Shown: positions 7,454 through 17,039, counted from the stretch's first letter. The stretch: 64,000 nucleotides of DNA from Paracholeplasma brassicae (GCF_000967915.1 NC_022549.1:186001-250000), one strand, 5' to 3'. Notes: a model not told the origin generated them from the letters alone. Numbers and translations: made by a program.

Positions 7454-8578
7454 ATGAAACGATTTTCGTTATTACTTTTTATGCTGGCATTTGTGTTTAG
7501 TCAGTTTCAACCAGTCGTCAAAGCCGATGACTATGACGTGGTTTACTTTGGATCAAAGCTTTGTAGTGGGTGTCAAGAAGTTGAAGCTTCTGGTGTCTTT
7601 GATGAATTAGAAGCCCAAGGCTTAAACGTAAAAAAATACATCTTAGAGGATGACTCGAGTTATACAGGTATCTTCAGAAACTATCAGTATACGTATGGGG
7701 TTAAAGACAGTGAAAAAGCAGTCCCTATTTTGTTTGTTGGAGATACCTTCGTTAATGGGGTAGAAAACATCAAAAAAATGACGCTTAATGAAGAAATTAA
7801 AACCCTCGCACAAACCCCGATGTTACCGATTGAAGAGGCACCTGCGGGTGGGATTCAAATTGTGTATTTGATGTTACTCGGTTTACTCGATGGGATTAAT
7901 CCTTGTGCGATTGCGATGTTAATCATCTTTATCTCGCTTTTAGGGTTTTCCAAAGAAAAGAAAGTGTTGTTAAAGGTCAGTATCACCTTTATGTCTGCGA
8001 TATTCATTAGTTATTTCTTGTTTGGGACCATCTTATTTCGGTTTTTATCCGTCTTTGCGCATTTAGGGTTTTTAGTCACGGTGGTGCCCTACGTCATATT
8101 AGGGATATCCGTCGTTTTATTTCTTTTAAACTTTTATGATTATTTAGTGACCCGTAAACAACAATACGATAAAGTTAAAAATCAGTTACCAAAAGGGATT
8201 CAACGATTCAACCGTAATTTGATGAAGAAATTCACAGACGCCATGGAAAATGATTCCATTTACATGTACGTGATTACCTTTGTTTTAGGCTTAATTATCT
8301 CAGTGACGGAATTCTTATGTACGGGACAAGCTTACTTAACAGCGATTCTTCACCTCATTCATTTTAGTGATCACGTGATGCGTGGGATTTTATTATTATT
8401 TATGTACAACATTCTATTCATCTTACCACTAATCATCATTACCGTTATCGCAGTCAAAACCAAATCGGTGATGGGCGTGACGGTCTTTATGAGAGAAAAA
8501 CTACACATCGTTAAGTTGATTAACGCCATCGTCTTTTTAGCGATTGGGATTTATTATATTTTTGTGATCATCGGTTAG
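7454..8578 (+). CDS. Exported thioredoxin domain fused to CcdA/DsbD-like membrane domain
   Basis: Residues 1-24 form a signal peptide. Residues about 28-115 form a thioredoxin/glutaredoxin-like domain with the redox motif CSGC at 37-40 and the cis-Pro segment AVPILF. From about residue 135 there are six or more membrane helices with INPCAIAML near the start and a cysteine in the later helix (LCTGQAYL), the pair expected for DsbD/CcdA thiol-electron carriers. Likely role: moving reducing power across the membrane to extracytoplasmic thiols. The order (Trx first, then membrane domain) differs from E. coli DsbD. It leads a likely operon with the next two genes. Confidence 0.85.
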   Translation: MKRFSLLLFMLAFVFSQFQPVVKADDYDVVYFGSKLCSGCQEVEASGVFDELEAQGLNVKKYILEDDSSYTGIFRNYQYTYGVKDSEKAVPILFVGDTFVNGVENIKKMTLNEEIKTLAQTPMLPIEEAPAGGIQIVYLMLLGLLDGINPCAIAMLIIFISLLGFSKEKKVLLKVSITFMSAIFISYFLFGTILFRFLSVFAHLGFLVTVVPYVILGISVVLFLLNFYDYLVTRKQQYDKVKNQLPKGIQRFNRNLMKKFTDAMENDSIYMYVITFVLGLIISVTEFLCTGQAYLTAILHLIHFSDHVMRGILLLFMYNILFILPLIIITVIAVKTKSVMGVTVFMREKLHIVKLINAIVFLAIGIYYIFVIIG

Positions 8579-8590
8579 AGGAGGGTATTT

Positions 8591-8881
8591 ATGGCTAAAA
8601 AAATTAGATTAAGCACCAAAGACGAACAATCGGTTTTCATTGGTAAAGTCATTGATTTGCCAATCAAAAAAGAAAGCATCAAAAAGATGTCGATCACGCT
8701 TTTTAATGACCCTGAGCCTTGCGTGATACATGAATCCTATTCGGTGAGTAAGTTAACCGAGGGCTTAAGCGAACAACAAAAGAAGTTAAAGACAAGAGTA
8801 AAACTTACCTCACTTGAGCTCGATCTGAGTTACCTTGAACTAGTTAATTTAGACGATCTTTACATCGAGGTAGTCAAATGA
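8591..8881 (+). CDS. Hypothetical protein, 96 residues, before the cysteine desulfurase
   Basis: I do not recognise this small soluble protein, which has one cysteine and no membrane segment. A strong GAGGAGGG ribosome-binding site precedes the ATG. It overlaps the cysteine desulfurase gene by four bases (ATGA), implying translational coupling. Its position between a thiol-electron carrier and a cysteine desulfurase suggests a role in sulfur or redox metabolism, but nothing in the sequence proves it. Confidence 0.7.
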   Translation: MAKKIRLSTKDEQSVFIGKVIDLPIKKESIKKMSITLFNDPEPCVIHESYSVSKLTEGLSEQQKKLKTRVKLTSLELDLSYLELVNLDDLYIEVVK

Positions 8882-10014
8882 AGCCAATCTACGTCGATCA
8901 TGGGGCAACAACCCCACTCTTAAAAGAAGCACTCGAAGAAGGCATGCCTTATTTAGATAGAAGCTTTGCAAACCCATCATCCATGCATCCGTTTGGGATT
9001 GAGGTTAGAAAACGAATCAATATTGAGCGAGAAAACTTAGCAAAAAGTCTCAAAGTAAGTCCAAAAGAACTCTACTTTACCAGTGGGGCAACCGAAGCGA
9101 TTAACTTAGTTTTACAAGGAGTATCAAAGTGTGTAGGTCATGATAAAGAAATTTTGACCACTAAAATCGAACATAAAGCGACGCTAAATACCCTTCATAC
9201 GTTAGAAAAAGAAGGCGTCGTGGTTCGTTATATACCAGTGGACAGCCAAGGGCTTTTTGATTTTGATTTGTTTGAAGAAATGCTAACGCCTAAGGTAGGA
9301 CTAGTTTCCTTAATGTGGGCGAATAATGAAATAGGCACGCTTTATGATATGGAAAGAATCGCTTCAATTTGTCAAAAGAAAAACGTACTACTTCACGTCG
9401 ATGCGGTTTGTGTCGCAACTAAAATCGAAATGGACTTATCAAAAATACCCATCGATTACTTATCGATATCGGCCCATAAGTTTTATGGACCTAAAGGGAT
9501 TGGTCTACTCTTTGTCAGAGATAACGCACCAATTTGTCCTTTGATATTTGGTGGGTCACATGAAAATCACTTAAGAGCAGGCACGGAAAACGTGTTTGGG
9601 ATTGTGGCATTATCAAAAGCCTTTGGCATCATGAGTGAAAAAAGAAAAGAAGTAATCGCTCACTTAAATGAGCTTACAACAGCCTTTAGAGAAAAATTGA
9701 GTCAGATTGATGGCGTTTATTTTAATGGGCCTACTGAGTTATCTAACCAATTACCAGGGCTAGTTTCTGTTCGCATCAAGGGTTTTCAATCGATCGCCTT
9801 GGGTTTTGAGCTTGCAAGACATGGCATTTATGCTTCAAGTGGTAGTGCTTGTAATTCCGATGTGATTGAAGAGTCTCACGTCATTCAAGTAGTCAATCGT
9901 GATTGCTTAGAAGACTTTGGCGTTGTTCGTTTTACATTTGGTAAAGACAATAGATTAGAAGAAGTCAATCGTATCGTAGTTGTGATCAAAGAAATCATTG
10001 TAGAAAACAACTAA
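8878..10014 (+). CDS. Cysteine desulfurase (NifS/IscS-like, class V aminotransferase)
   Basis: This PLP enzyme releases sulfur from cysteine as an enzyme persulfide for Fe-S cluster or thiolation pathways. Seen: the N-terminal DHGATTP motif, the histidine-containing KIEHKATL segment, the PLP lysine in SAHKFYGPKG (about residue 200), and the active-site cysteine loop SSGSACNSDV (about residue 325). The 378-residue length is normal for IscS/NifS-type enzymes. No IscU/SufU scaffold gene lies next to it, so its specific partner is unknown. It is the last gene of the operon, with a strong terminator after it. Confidence 0.92.
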   Translation: MKPIYVDHGATTPLLKEALEEGMPYLDRSFANPSSMHPFGIEVRKRINIERENLAKSLKVSPKELYFTSGATEAINLVLQGVSKCVGHDKEILTTKIEHKATLNTLHTLEKEGVVVRYIPVDSQGLFDFDLFEEMLTPKVGLVSLMWANNEIGTLYDMERIASICQKKNVLLHVDAVCVATKIEMDLSKIPIDYLSISAHKFYGPKGIGLLFVRDNAPICPLIFGGSHENHLRAGTENVFGIVALSKAFGIMSEKRKEVIAHLNELTTAFREKLSQIDGVYFNGPTELSNQLPGLVSVRIKGFQSIALGFELARHGIYASSGSACNSDVIEESHVIQVVNRDCLEDFGVVRFTFGKDNRLEEVNRIVVVIKEIIVENN

Positions 10015-10021
10015 AAACATT

Positions 10022-10071
10022 AAAGTGTCGATAAAATGCAGTATTATTCTGTAATTTATCGACACTTTTTT
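10022..10071 (+). terminator. Intrinsic terminator
   Basis: A long 14-bp stem AAAGTGTCGATAAA / TTTATCGACACTTT with a 19-base loop and T-run. The second arm runs into the AT-rich promoter region of glnA. Confidence 0.85.
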
Positions 10072-10109
10072 ATTTTTAAAATCTATTTTTTTAAAAAGTG
10101 TAAAAAAAA

Positions 10110-10139
10110 TGTTGAAATTTTTAACATTGGGCGTATAAT
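10110..10139 (+). promoter_or_regulatory. glnA promoter with GlnR-like operator
   Basis: TTGAAA (10112-10117), a 16-base spacer, then TATAAT (10134-10139). Overlapping the -35 is TGTTGAAATTTTTAACA (10110-10126), one base off the GlnR/TnrA pattern TGTNA-N7-TNACA. Repression of glutamine synthetase under nitrogen excess is the expected consequence. No glnR gene is present in the window. Confidence 0.6.
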
Positions 10140-10162
10140 ATTTCCATATGGAGGATAGTTAG

Positions 10163-11500
10163 ATGAAGAACTACACAAAAGAAAGTATTTTAAAGAGTGC
10201 AAAAGAATTTGACGTACGCTATGTTCGCTTACAATTTAGTGACATGTTAGGTACCGTCAAGAACGTTGAAATTCCAATTACCAATTTGGAGCGTGCCTTA
10301 AACAACGACATTATGTTTGATGGTTCTTCGATCCAGGGATTCGTACGTATTGATGAAGCAGATATGTATTTATACCCGGATTTATCTACTTGGTTAATCC
10401 TTAATTGGGAAAATGCCCCAGTGGGTCGTGTGGCAAGACTGATTTGTGATGTGTATACCTCAAGTAAAAAACCTTACGAGGGTGACCCTAGATACGTGTT
10501 AAAAAAAGCGTTAAATGAAATGAAGAGTCTCGGCTTTGATAAGTTTAACGTTGGTGTAGAACCGGAGTTTTTCTTATTTAAACTCGATGAAAAAGGAAAA
10601 ATCACCAGAGAGTTATCCGATCAAGGTGGTTATTTTGATTTAGCCCCAATGGACGGCTCTGAAGACATTAGAAGAGACATCGTTCTTGAGATGCAAAAAT
10701 TAGGCTTTGAAATGGAAGTGTCACACCATGAAGTCGCCTTTGGTCAACATGAAATCAATTTCCACTTTGATAACGCATTAGAGGCGTGTGACAACATTCA
10801 AACCTTTAAAGTACTTGTGAAAAATGTCGCAAGACGTCACGGGTATCACGCAACCTTTATGCCAAAACCAATCAAAGGCATTAATGGTTCTGGGATGCAT
10901 TCAAATCTAAGCTTATCCAAAGACGGACGTAACGTATTTTTTGATGAAAAAACAGACAATCAATTATCGGAAACGGCGCTTAAATTCATTGCAGGTATCA
11001 TGAAAAATGCGCAAGCATTTACGCTTGTTTGTAACCCAATCATTAATTCTTATAAACGTTTAGTGCCTGGTTATGAAGCCCCGGTCTACATCGCTTGGAG
11101 TGATTCAAACCGCTCAACAATGATTCGTATTCCGGCCTCAAGAGGGAATGCCACACGAATTGAGGTAAGAAGTGTTGATGCCTCAGCGAACCCTTACTTA
11201 GCAATGGCAGTCTTACTAAACTCAGGGCTTGATGGGATTAAAAATGATCTAACGGCCCTAAACCCACTAAAGAAAAATTTATTTCGCATGAGTGAACAAG
11301 AAAGAAGACGTTTAGGGATAAAGAATTTACCTGAGAATCTAAAAGAAGCCATTGAGTTTTTCCAAAAGAGTGAGTTAATGAAAGAAACCCTTGGTGAAGA
11401 GCTTTTCGAGAAATTTATTGAAGCCAAACAAAAAGAATGGGACGAGTACAAAACGATTATTTCCGAATGGGAATTGAACAAGTACTTACCAATCATCTAA
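10163..11500 (+). CDS. glnA: Glutamine synthetase, type I
   Basis: ATP-dependent synthesis of glutamine from glutamate and ammonia. The 445-residue length fits the short GSI-alpha form found in Firmicutes. Motifs include FDGSSIQGF (beta-grasp domain), GVEPEFFLF (metal-binding glutamates), [12 protein letters not shown] (catalytic histidine region), the ATP-site stretch [11 protein letters not shown], and the [14 protein letters not shown] segment. No adenylylation-site tyrosine motif of the longer GSI-beta type is evident, so control is probably by feedback inhibition and a GlnR-type repressor (see the operator upstream). Monocistronic, with terminators on both sides. Confidence 0.96.
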   Translation: MKNYTKESILKSAKEFDVRYVRLQFSDMLGTVKNVEIPITNLERALNNDIMFDGSSIQGFVRIDEADMYLYPDLSTWLILNWENAPVGRVARLICDVYTSSKKPYEGDPRYVLKKALNEMKSLGFDKFNVGVEPEFFLFKLDEKGKITRELSDQGGYFDLAPMDGSEDIRRDIVLEMQKLGFEMEVSHHEVAFGQHEINFHFDNALEACDNIQTFKVLVKNVARRHGYHATFMPKPIKGINGSGMHSNLSLSKDGRNVFFDEKTDNQLSETALKFIAGIMKNAQAFTLVCNPIINSYKRLVPGYEAPVYIAWSDSNRSTMIRIPASRGNATRIEVRSVDASANPYLAMAVLLNSGLDGIKNDLTALNPLKKNLFRMSEQERRRLGIKNLPENLKEAIEFFQKSELMKETLGEELFEKFIEAKQKEWDEYKTIISEWELNKYLPII

Positions 11501-11505
11501 AAAGC

Positions 11506-11532
11506 AAAAGAGGAAATTTTTCCTCTTTTTTC
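11506..11532 (+). terminator. Intrinsic terminator
   Basis: AAAAGAGGAAA / TTTTTCCTCTTTT stem with T-run directly after glnA. Confidence 0.8.
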
Positions 11533-11602
11533 TTGTATTAAAAAGTAAAATGGTATAATTAATGTGAAAAGAAAGCGTTTTTAGAAAAAAGGAGTGTTAC
11601 GT

Positions 11603-13180
11603 TTGAGTAAATATAAAATAGCGATCGTTGATGACGAACAAGACGTCAGAGAGCGACTAGAATCGATGATCCTAAAAAGCCCAACGGCGTTTGAACTAGT
11701 TGGTGTTTTTGATAATGGCATTGATGCCTATGAAGGCATCACAGGCAAAGACATCGACTTATTGATCACCGACATTAGAATCCCATATATTGATGGCATT
11801 GAGCTCTCAAGAAAACTTAAAAGTAGTGATCCATTCATCAAAATCATTATCATCACAGGTTATGACCAGTTTGATTACGCCAAACAGGCCATTGAACTTG
11901 AAGTGATCGGGTTTATCTCCAAACCGATTTTACAAAAAGAGCTCGATAAAGCTCTACAAAAAGCACACGATAGGATTTCAACTGATTATAACGTGTCAAG
12001 TGTCATTCAAGAGTTAAGCGAATTTCGTAAAGAGAACCTGCCCGTGCTTGTGGAAAATGACCTTTGTCTTTTATTACAAATGGACAAACCAGAGGCCTCT
12101 TTCATTGATAAATTAAAAAAAGAAGGCGTTCACCTTCGGTTTGATCATTTGTGTATTGGTGTCTTTGATTTTGACATCAGAGACGACAAAACGGACTTTG
12201 ATAAGTTAGATTTGGCGTTTTTAACGTTAAAAAATCAACTCGAACAAGCCTTCAAGAAGTATGATTTTGAGTTATTTAAACGAAGTCAACTGTTCGTCTT
12301 AATTCTTAAATCACTTCAACCGTTTTCGAACGTTGAAATATTAAAGTTTTTAGATACCGAGATTAAACGGATCAAACGGTATTTAAACCTAAGCATGAGT
12401 GTGGGTATCTCAAATCCATTTACAATTGAAGGTTCATTTAAAAAACACTTCAGAGACGCGCGTGCTTCACTTGAACAGCGCCGATTTTTAGGTTCAAATC
12501 AAGTGTTTTTTTGTAGCGACTTAGCGCAAAAAGAAAATTTGTTGATCTTAGACCGGGATGCCTTTAAAAACCTATCGTACGTGATTCGTTACGAAGGGCT
12601 TAAAGAAATTAAAAAAGAACTGGATTATTTATTTGAGATTGCCAAAGATGGGGTTTATCACTACACCCTAACCGAGGTATTAAATACCATCATCAGCAAT
12701 TGTGAAGAACCAGAAAAACTCATCAAAGATGGCATCAATTTAAATCAAATCCACCTGAATTTATTAGAACATAAAACCAAAGAATCGGTTTATAATTATT
12801 TTATTGAATTGATTTTAGCCGTTAAAGGCGTCAACCAATCGCTTCAAACCGACGTGGTTGGTAAGAACTTAGACAAGATTTTAAAGTACATCGAAACCAA
12901 TTTTAGTGATCAAAACCTCAACCTAGAAATGGCCTCAGACCAAATTGGGCTAAGCCCTTCTTACATTTCTGCCTTACTAAAAAATGAAAAAAACACGACC
13001 TTTGTCAAATACGTCACACAGTTAAGAATGGAAAAAGCCAAGGAACTCTTGAAAAAACAATCCTTAAAAATCATTGAGGTCGCTGAGATGGTTGGTTACT
13101 ACGAACCTTATTATTTTTCTCACTGTTTTAAGAAATATGAAGGTAAATCACCAAAAGAGTTTAAGAAGGACGAGTCATGA
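11603..13180 (+). CDS. YesN-type response regulator (REC plus AraC-family HTH)
   Basis: A two-component regulator of about 525 residues. The N-terminal receiver domain has VDDEQD and a phospho-acceptor aspartate in ITDIRIP (about residue 57). A long middle region follows, and a C-terminal AraC-type double helix-turn-helix occupies about residues 425-525 (GLSPSYISALLKNE and VAEMVGYYEPYYFSHCFKKY). I choose TTG 11603 as start because the GTG at 11594 lies within the Shine-Dalgarno GGAG. It overlaps the kinase gene by four bases. The context predicts control of the downstream sugar transporter genes. Confidence 0.92.
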   Translation: MSKYKIAIVDDEQDVRERLESMILKSPTAFELVGVFDNGIDAYEGITGKDIDLLITDIRIPYIDGIELSRKLKSSDPFIKIIIITGYDQFDYAKQAIELEVIGFISKPILQKELDKALQKAHDRISTDYNVSSVIQELSEFRKENLPVLVENDLCLLLQMDKPEASFIDKLKKEGVHLRFDHLCIGVFDFDIRDDKTDFDKLDLAFLTLKNQLEQAFKKYDFELFKRSQLFVLILKSLQPFSNVEILKFLDTEIKRIKRYLNLSMSVGISNPFTIEGSFKKHFRDARASLEQRRFLGSNQVFFCSDLAQKENLLILDRDAFKNLSYVIRYEGLKEIKKELDYLFEIAKDGVYHYTLTEVLNTIISNCEEPEKLIKDGINLNQIHLNLLEHKTKESVYNYFIELILAVKGVNQSLQTDVVGKNLDKILKYIETNFSDQNLNLEMASDQIGLSPSYISALLKNEKNTTFVKYVTQLRMEKAKELLKKQSLKIIEVAEMVGYYEPYYFSHCFKKYEGKSPKEFKKDES

Positions 13181-14889
13181 GACAAAAACATTCCATTGCC
13201 TCAATCATTCTAATCTCATTTTTTAGTATTTCGATGATTTACTTGATATTACTCTTTAGTGTCACTTATGTGAATTTCAAGAGAAATATCACAGAGGTAT
13301 CGAACATTCAATCAGAAGAAATCTCAAGACAGATTGTCTATAACTATGAGTCTTACATTAACACCATCATTGACACCTCGAACCTCATTCAAGCAGACAT
13401 TACTAACAAAGACATCTACGCTTCAATCGATGAAACCTCATCCTACTTAAACGACGTGATCCGCTTAAAAAAAGAAATCATCACGATTGAACTCTATGAT
13501 TTACAAGGGGATTTAATCGTGTCAAACATCAAAAACCAAACCGCAAGAAATGCAAGTCAAGCGTCTTGGTTTTTAAGTTCGATTAATGAACAAACCATTC
13601 ATAACTTTCAAACCCCGTTTGAAACACAAGGGGTCTATCAAATCACGATATCAAAGTTTGTGTTATTTAATAAAAACGACCAAAGTGGTGTCTTAAAAAT
13701 CGTCATTTCATTTGACCAGTTCGTCGAACTCGTCAAAAAAAGTAATCTCGGGTTTGGTGGACACATTTCAATTATTGATCAGTATTATAACACCATCTAC
13801 ACCTCTAAAACCGACGCATCTGGTGTTTCAGATGCCAAAGAAAAAGAAGTGTTTTTAAACACCGTGATTGGGACCTCAAAAACAAAAATCAATGACTTAA
13901 ACATGATGGTGAACGTCGATACGCTTGCAAACACCAGATGGCGTATTGGGGTATTTATCAACGCAGAGGGGATCAAAGTCATTGAAAACGAGTTCTTTTG
14001 GAACACGTTTTCCATCTCAACGTTGTTTTTATTTTTTGCCGTCCTACTCTTTTTAACCATTTCAAGACGTATCGCAAAACCAATTCAAGCATTAGAAGCG
14101 AAAATGTCAGACATTGAAAAAGAGGAGTTCTTTCAAATTCAAGAAGTCAACATCGATTCTTATCAAGAGGTTAGCGCGTTATCGCATAGTTTTAATACGA
14201 TGATGAAAAAAATCGACGAACTGATGACTCGGGTCGTGGTTGAACAAAAAGAACAACGTAAATCGGAATTAAAGGCTCTTCAAAATCAAATCAACCCCCA
14301 TTTCTTGTATAACACACTTGATTCCATCGTGTGGATGATTGAAAAAGAACAAAACGAACAAGCCGCTGAGCTGGTGATTGCCTTAGCTAAATTCTTTAGG
14401 CTTTCCATTTCAAAGGGCAGAAATATCATCCCAATCAAAGATGAAATCGATCACGCAAGAAACTACATCTTGATTCAAAACATCAGATACCAAAACGCAT
14501 TTACTTATTCGTTTTCTTGTGAGGATGACATCAAAGATCATAAGACAATGAAGTTCTTACTACAACCACTGATTGAAAATAGCATTTATCACGGCTTAAA
14601 AAACCGAATTGATCAAGGACACATTGAGGTTAAGGTTTATCAAGACGAAGAAGACATCATCTTCTCTGTTTCTGATAACGGTTATGGGATGAGACAAGAA
14701 CGTATCGATGAACTCTACCGACGGTTTAAAGATCAAAACCTGCACGATGGGGTTGGTCTTAAAAACATTTATCAACGCTTATTAATCTATTTTGGGTCAA
14801 AAGCGAAAATGATCATTAAGAGTGAACTCGACGAGGGCACCACAATTGAAATCCACATTTCGAAGGAGGCAAGTTATGAAGAAGATTAA
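13177..14889 (+). CDS. YesM-type sensor histidine kinase
   Basis: A membrane sensor kinase of 570 residues. TM1 is at about 9-31, an extracytoplasmic sensor domain spans about 32-272, TM2 is about 274-296, then a HAMP-like linker. The His_kinase domain has the phospho-acceptor in NQINPHFLYNTLDS (His near 375), and the HATPase domain has PLIENSIYHG and SDNGYGM motifs. Partner of the regulator just upstream (ATGA overlap). The sugar-binding lipoprotein downstream overlaps its end, suggesting a three-part sensor in which liganded lipoprotein is read by the kinase. The ligand is inferred as a sugar, not shown. Confidence 0.92.
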   Translation: MRQKHSIASIILISFFSISMIYLILLFSVTYVNFKRNITEVSNIQSEEISRQIVYNYESYINTIIDTSNLIQADITNKDIYASIDETSSYLNDVIRLKKEIITIELYDLQGDLIVSNIKNQTARNASQASWFLSSINEQTIHNFQTPFETQGVYQITISKFVLFNKNDQSGVLKIVISFDQFVELVKKSNLGFGGHISIIDQYYNTIYTSKTDASGVSDAKEKEVFLNTVIGTSKTKINDLNMMVNVDTLANTRWRIGVFINAEGIKVIENEFFWNTFSISTLFLFFAVLLFLTISRRIAKPIQALEAKMSDIEKEEFFQIQEVNIDSYQEVSALSHSFNTMMKKIDELMTRVVVEQKEQRKSELKALQNQINPHFLYNTLDSIVWMIEKEQNEQAAELVIALAKFFRLSISKGRNIIPIKDEIDHARNYILIQNIRYQNAFTYSFSCEDDIKDHKTMKFLLQPLIENSIYHGLKNRIDQGHIEVKVYQDEEDIIFSVSDNGYGMRQERIDELYRRFKDQNLHDGVGLKNIYQRLLIYFGSKAKMIIKSELDEGTTIEIHISKEASYEED

Positions 14890-15874
14890 TCTCATTTTAT
14901 TGGTTTTCATTGTTCTTTTTCTTGTCTCCTGTGAGAAAAAAGAAATCAAAGTAGGCATCATGATCTATGATGAGTCCGATACGTTTATGCAAGAGTTTAA
15001 AAACGCGATCATTAAAAATTTGAGTGATTACGAGTATGAGGTATTTTATGCCTCAAACTCTCAAAGCATCCAAAACAAACAAATGGTTAATTTAATCGAT
15101 CAAAACTATGACTTGCTTGTCATTAATGCGGTTGACCGCTTGGCTGCAAGTAGCCTAGCAGAACTCGCAAATGATAAAAAGATACCCATCATTTTTATCA
15201 ACCGTGAACCACTAGAAGAAGACATCGCTCGTTATGAAAACATTTATTACGTCGGTGCAGATGCGGATCTATTAGGCATCAGACAAGCAGAAGCGGCAGA
15301 TTTGGTGTTTAAAGACCCCAAAAACTTAAATAAAATCTTTGATCGAAACGCCGATAACGTCATACAAACCGTCATCTTAAAAGGCGAACAGTCTCACCAA
15401 GATGCTGAAAAAAGAACCCGTATGTCGATTGAACACTTACGAGCGCTTGGCTATGAGGTCGAACTTTTAACGACTTCGGTGGCCAATTGGCGACGAGACC
15501 TCGCCTACATTCAAACCAAAGAAATCATGGAAATGTTTCCTGAGGTTGAATTGATCTTATCAAATAACGATGACATGGCCTTAGGGGCAATTGATTACTT
15601 AGTGGAGACGAACCGCTTTGAAAAAGGCGAGACCTACGATCAAGACATCTTAATTATTGGAGTCGATGCCACAAGTGTTGGAAAACAAGCAATCAAAGAT
15701 GGACTGCTTTTTGCAAGTGTCTTAAATGATTCAAGCGCACAAGGGCATGCGGTTGCTACCTTGATCAATTATTTAATGAAGCATAAGCCACTCGATGACC
15801 TACCATTTGAACTTGTTAAAGAACGCTATGTGTTCGTTGATGGTCAAGTCATCTTAAAAGAACATTTGGAGTAA
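14876..15874 (+). CDS. Sugar-binding lipoprotein, MglB-like, tied to the two-component system
   Basis: A periplasmic-binding-protein-type lipoprotein of 332 residues. The signal peptide ends in the lipobox LVSC (Cys 19). The type I sugar-binding fold is shown by IPIIFINREP, the SNNDDMALGAIDYL motif and GVDATSVGKQAI, all characteristic of galactose/glucose-binding MglB. It starts at ATG 14876 after AAGGAGG and overlaps the kinase gene by 14 bases. It is clearly homologous to mglB downstream, but sits with the sensor genes rather than with transport genes, so it may be the sensing partner of the kinase. Confidence 0.87.
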   Translation: MKKINLILLVFIVLFLVSCEKKEIKVGIMIYDESDTFMQEFKNAIIKNLSDYEYEVFYASNSQSIQNKQMVNLIDQNYDLLVINAVDRLAASSLAELANDKKIPIIFINREPLEEDIARYENIYYVGADADLLGIRQAEAADLVFKDPKNLNKIFDRNADNVIQTVILKGEQSHQDAEKRTRMSIEHLRALGYEVELLTTSVANWRRDLAYIQTKEIMEMFPEVELILSNNDDMALGAIDYLVETNRFEKGETYDQDILIIGVDATSVGKQAIKDGLLFASVLNDSSAQGHAVATLINYLMKHKPLDDLPFELVKERYVFVDGQVILKEHLE

Positions 15875-15926
15875 AAAATCAAAGTTAGAGAATTTCACAA
15901 CTAAAAAATAGAATATTACATTTTTC

Positions 15927-15949
15927 TTGTAAGCGATTACAACTATAAT
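15927..15949 (+). promoter_or_regulatory. cre-like operator within the mglB promoter
   Basis: TTGTAAGCGATTACAA (15927-15942) is a near-palindrome of the CcpA/LacI-type cre class. It lies directly before TATAAT (15944-15949), filling the spacer between the -10 and a weak -35 (TTTTTC at 15921-15926). Binding there should block polymerase, giving catabolite or sugar-specific repression of mglBAC. Confidence 0.6.
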
Positions 15950-15981
15950 GAAAGCGAAACCAAAAGGGAGGAAACAAAAAA

Positions 15982-17016
15982 ATGAAACGAATTTTTGCTT
16001 TAATGGTTACGCTTTTACTAGCGGTAACAATGTTTGCATGTGAAGAAGATGGCGAATTCAAAGTAGACATTTTTATTTACAAGTACTCAGACACTTACAT
16101 TACAAGTGTTAGAAACGCAATGGATGCTGAACTTAAAGGCATCGACGTGAATTACACATTCCACGATGCGGATGGCTCACAAGAAACACAAAACACACAA
16201 ATCGATGGTGCAATCGCGAATGGGACTGACCTAATCGTTGTTAACATCGTTGAAACTGAAAGTGGTAACGTGGTAATTCAAAAAGCGAAAAACGCTAAGA
16301 TTCCTGTGATTTTCTTCAACCGTGAAGTAAGTGATGCCGTTGTTAATTCATACGATGACGCAGCATTTATCGGAACTGATCCAGACGAAGCTGGTTATAT
16401 GCAAGGCGAAATGATCGCTGACTTATTACTTGCTGATGGCGCGTGGGAAAAATACGACTTAAATAACGATGGTAAGATCAACTACATCATGTTAAGAGCT
16501 GACTTAGATAACCCAGAAGCAAACGGTAGAACTAAGTATTCAACTCAAGAAGCTAATCGCTTATTGGTTGCTGCTTCAAAACCTGAATTAGTACAAATCG
16601 GTACTGACCAAATGGCTGGTTGGGATCTAGCAACTGCTAAGACAATGACTGACGCATTATTAACTTCTAACCCATACACAGGAGATCAACCAATTGAATT
16701 AGTTATCGCTAATAACGACGACATGGCACTTGGTGCAATCCAATCACTTAATGGTGTTGGTTATAACACAGGTTCAGACGCTACTAAATATGTATTAGTA
16801 GTAGGTGTAGATGCAACTGCAACTGCTGTTGATGCCATCCAAGGTGGTAAAATGGCTGGTTCAATCAAACAAGACGGTGTTGCTATGGCTAAAGCAATCG
16901 TTAAGTTCATTGAAAACGTCTCATTAGACAAAGACTTCAATGAAGGTACAGATTATACATTTGAAACTGGTGCAGATAAAGTAAGAATTCCTTACGCTAA
17001 ATACACTGGCGAATAA
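15982..17016 (+). CDS. mglB: Galactose/glucose-binding lipoprotein MglB
   Basis: Solute-binding lipoprotein of a carbohydrate ABC importer (CUT2 class). Signal peptide with lipobox-like MFAC, lipidated Cys 20. Sugar-binding motifs include IPVIFFNREV, a calcium-loop-like DLNNDGKINYI stretch as in E. coli MglB, ANNDDMALGAIQSL and GVDATATAVDAI. The 344-residue length is normal. The codon choice looks smoother than in neighbours, consistent with high expression. An independent promoter with a cre-like box precedes it, and a GC-rich hairpin without T-tract separates it from mglA. Confidence 0.92.
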   Translation: MKRIFALMVTLLLAVTMFACEEDGEFKVDIFIYKYSDTYITSVRNAMDAELKGIDVNYTFHDADGSQETQNTQIDGAIANGTDLIVVNIVETESGNVVIQKAKNAKIPVIFFNREVSDAVVNSYDDAAFIGTDPDEAGYMQGEMIADLLLADGAWEKYDLNNDGKINYIMLRADLDNPEANGRTKYSTQEANRLLVAASKPELVQIGTDQMAGWDLATAKTMTDALLTSNPYTGDQPIELVIANNDDMALGAIQSLNGVGYNTGSDATKYVLVVGVDATATAVDAIQGGKMAGSIKQDGVAMAKAIVKFIENVSLDKDFNEGTDYTFETGADKVRIPYAKYTGE

Positions 17017-17039
17017 CAGTAACATTTAATAACAAATAG

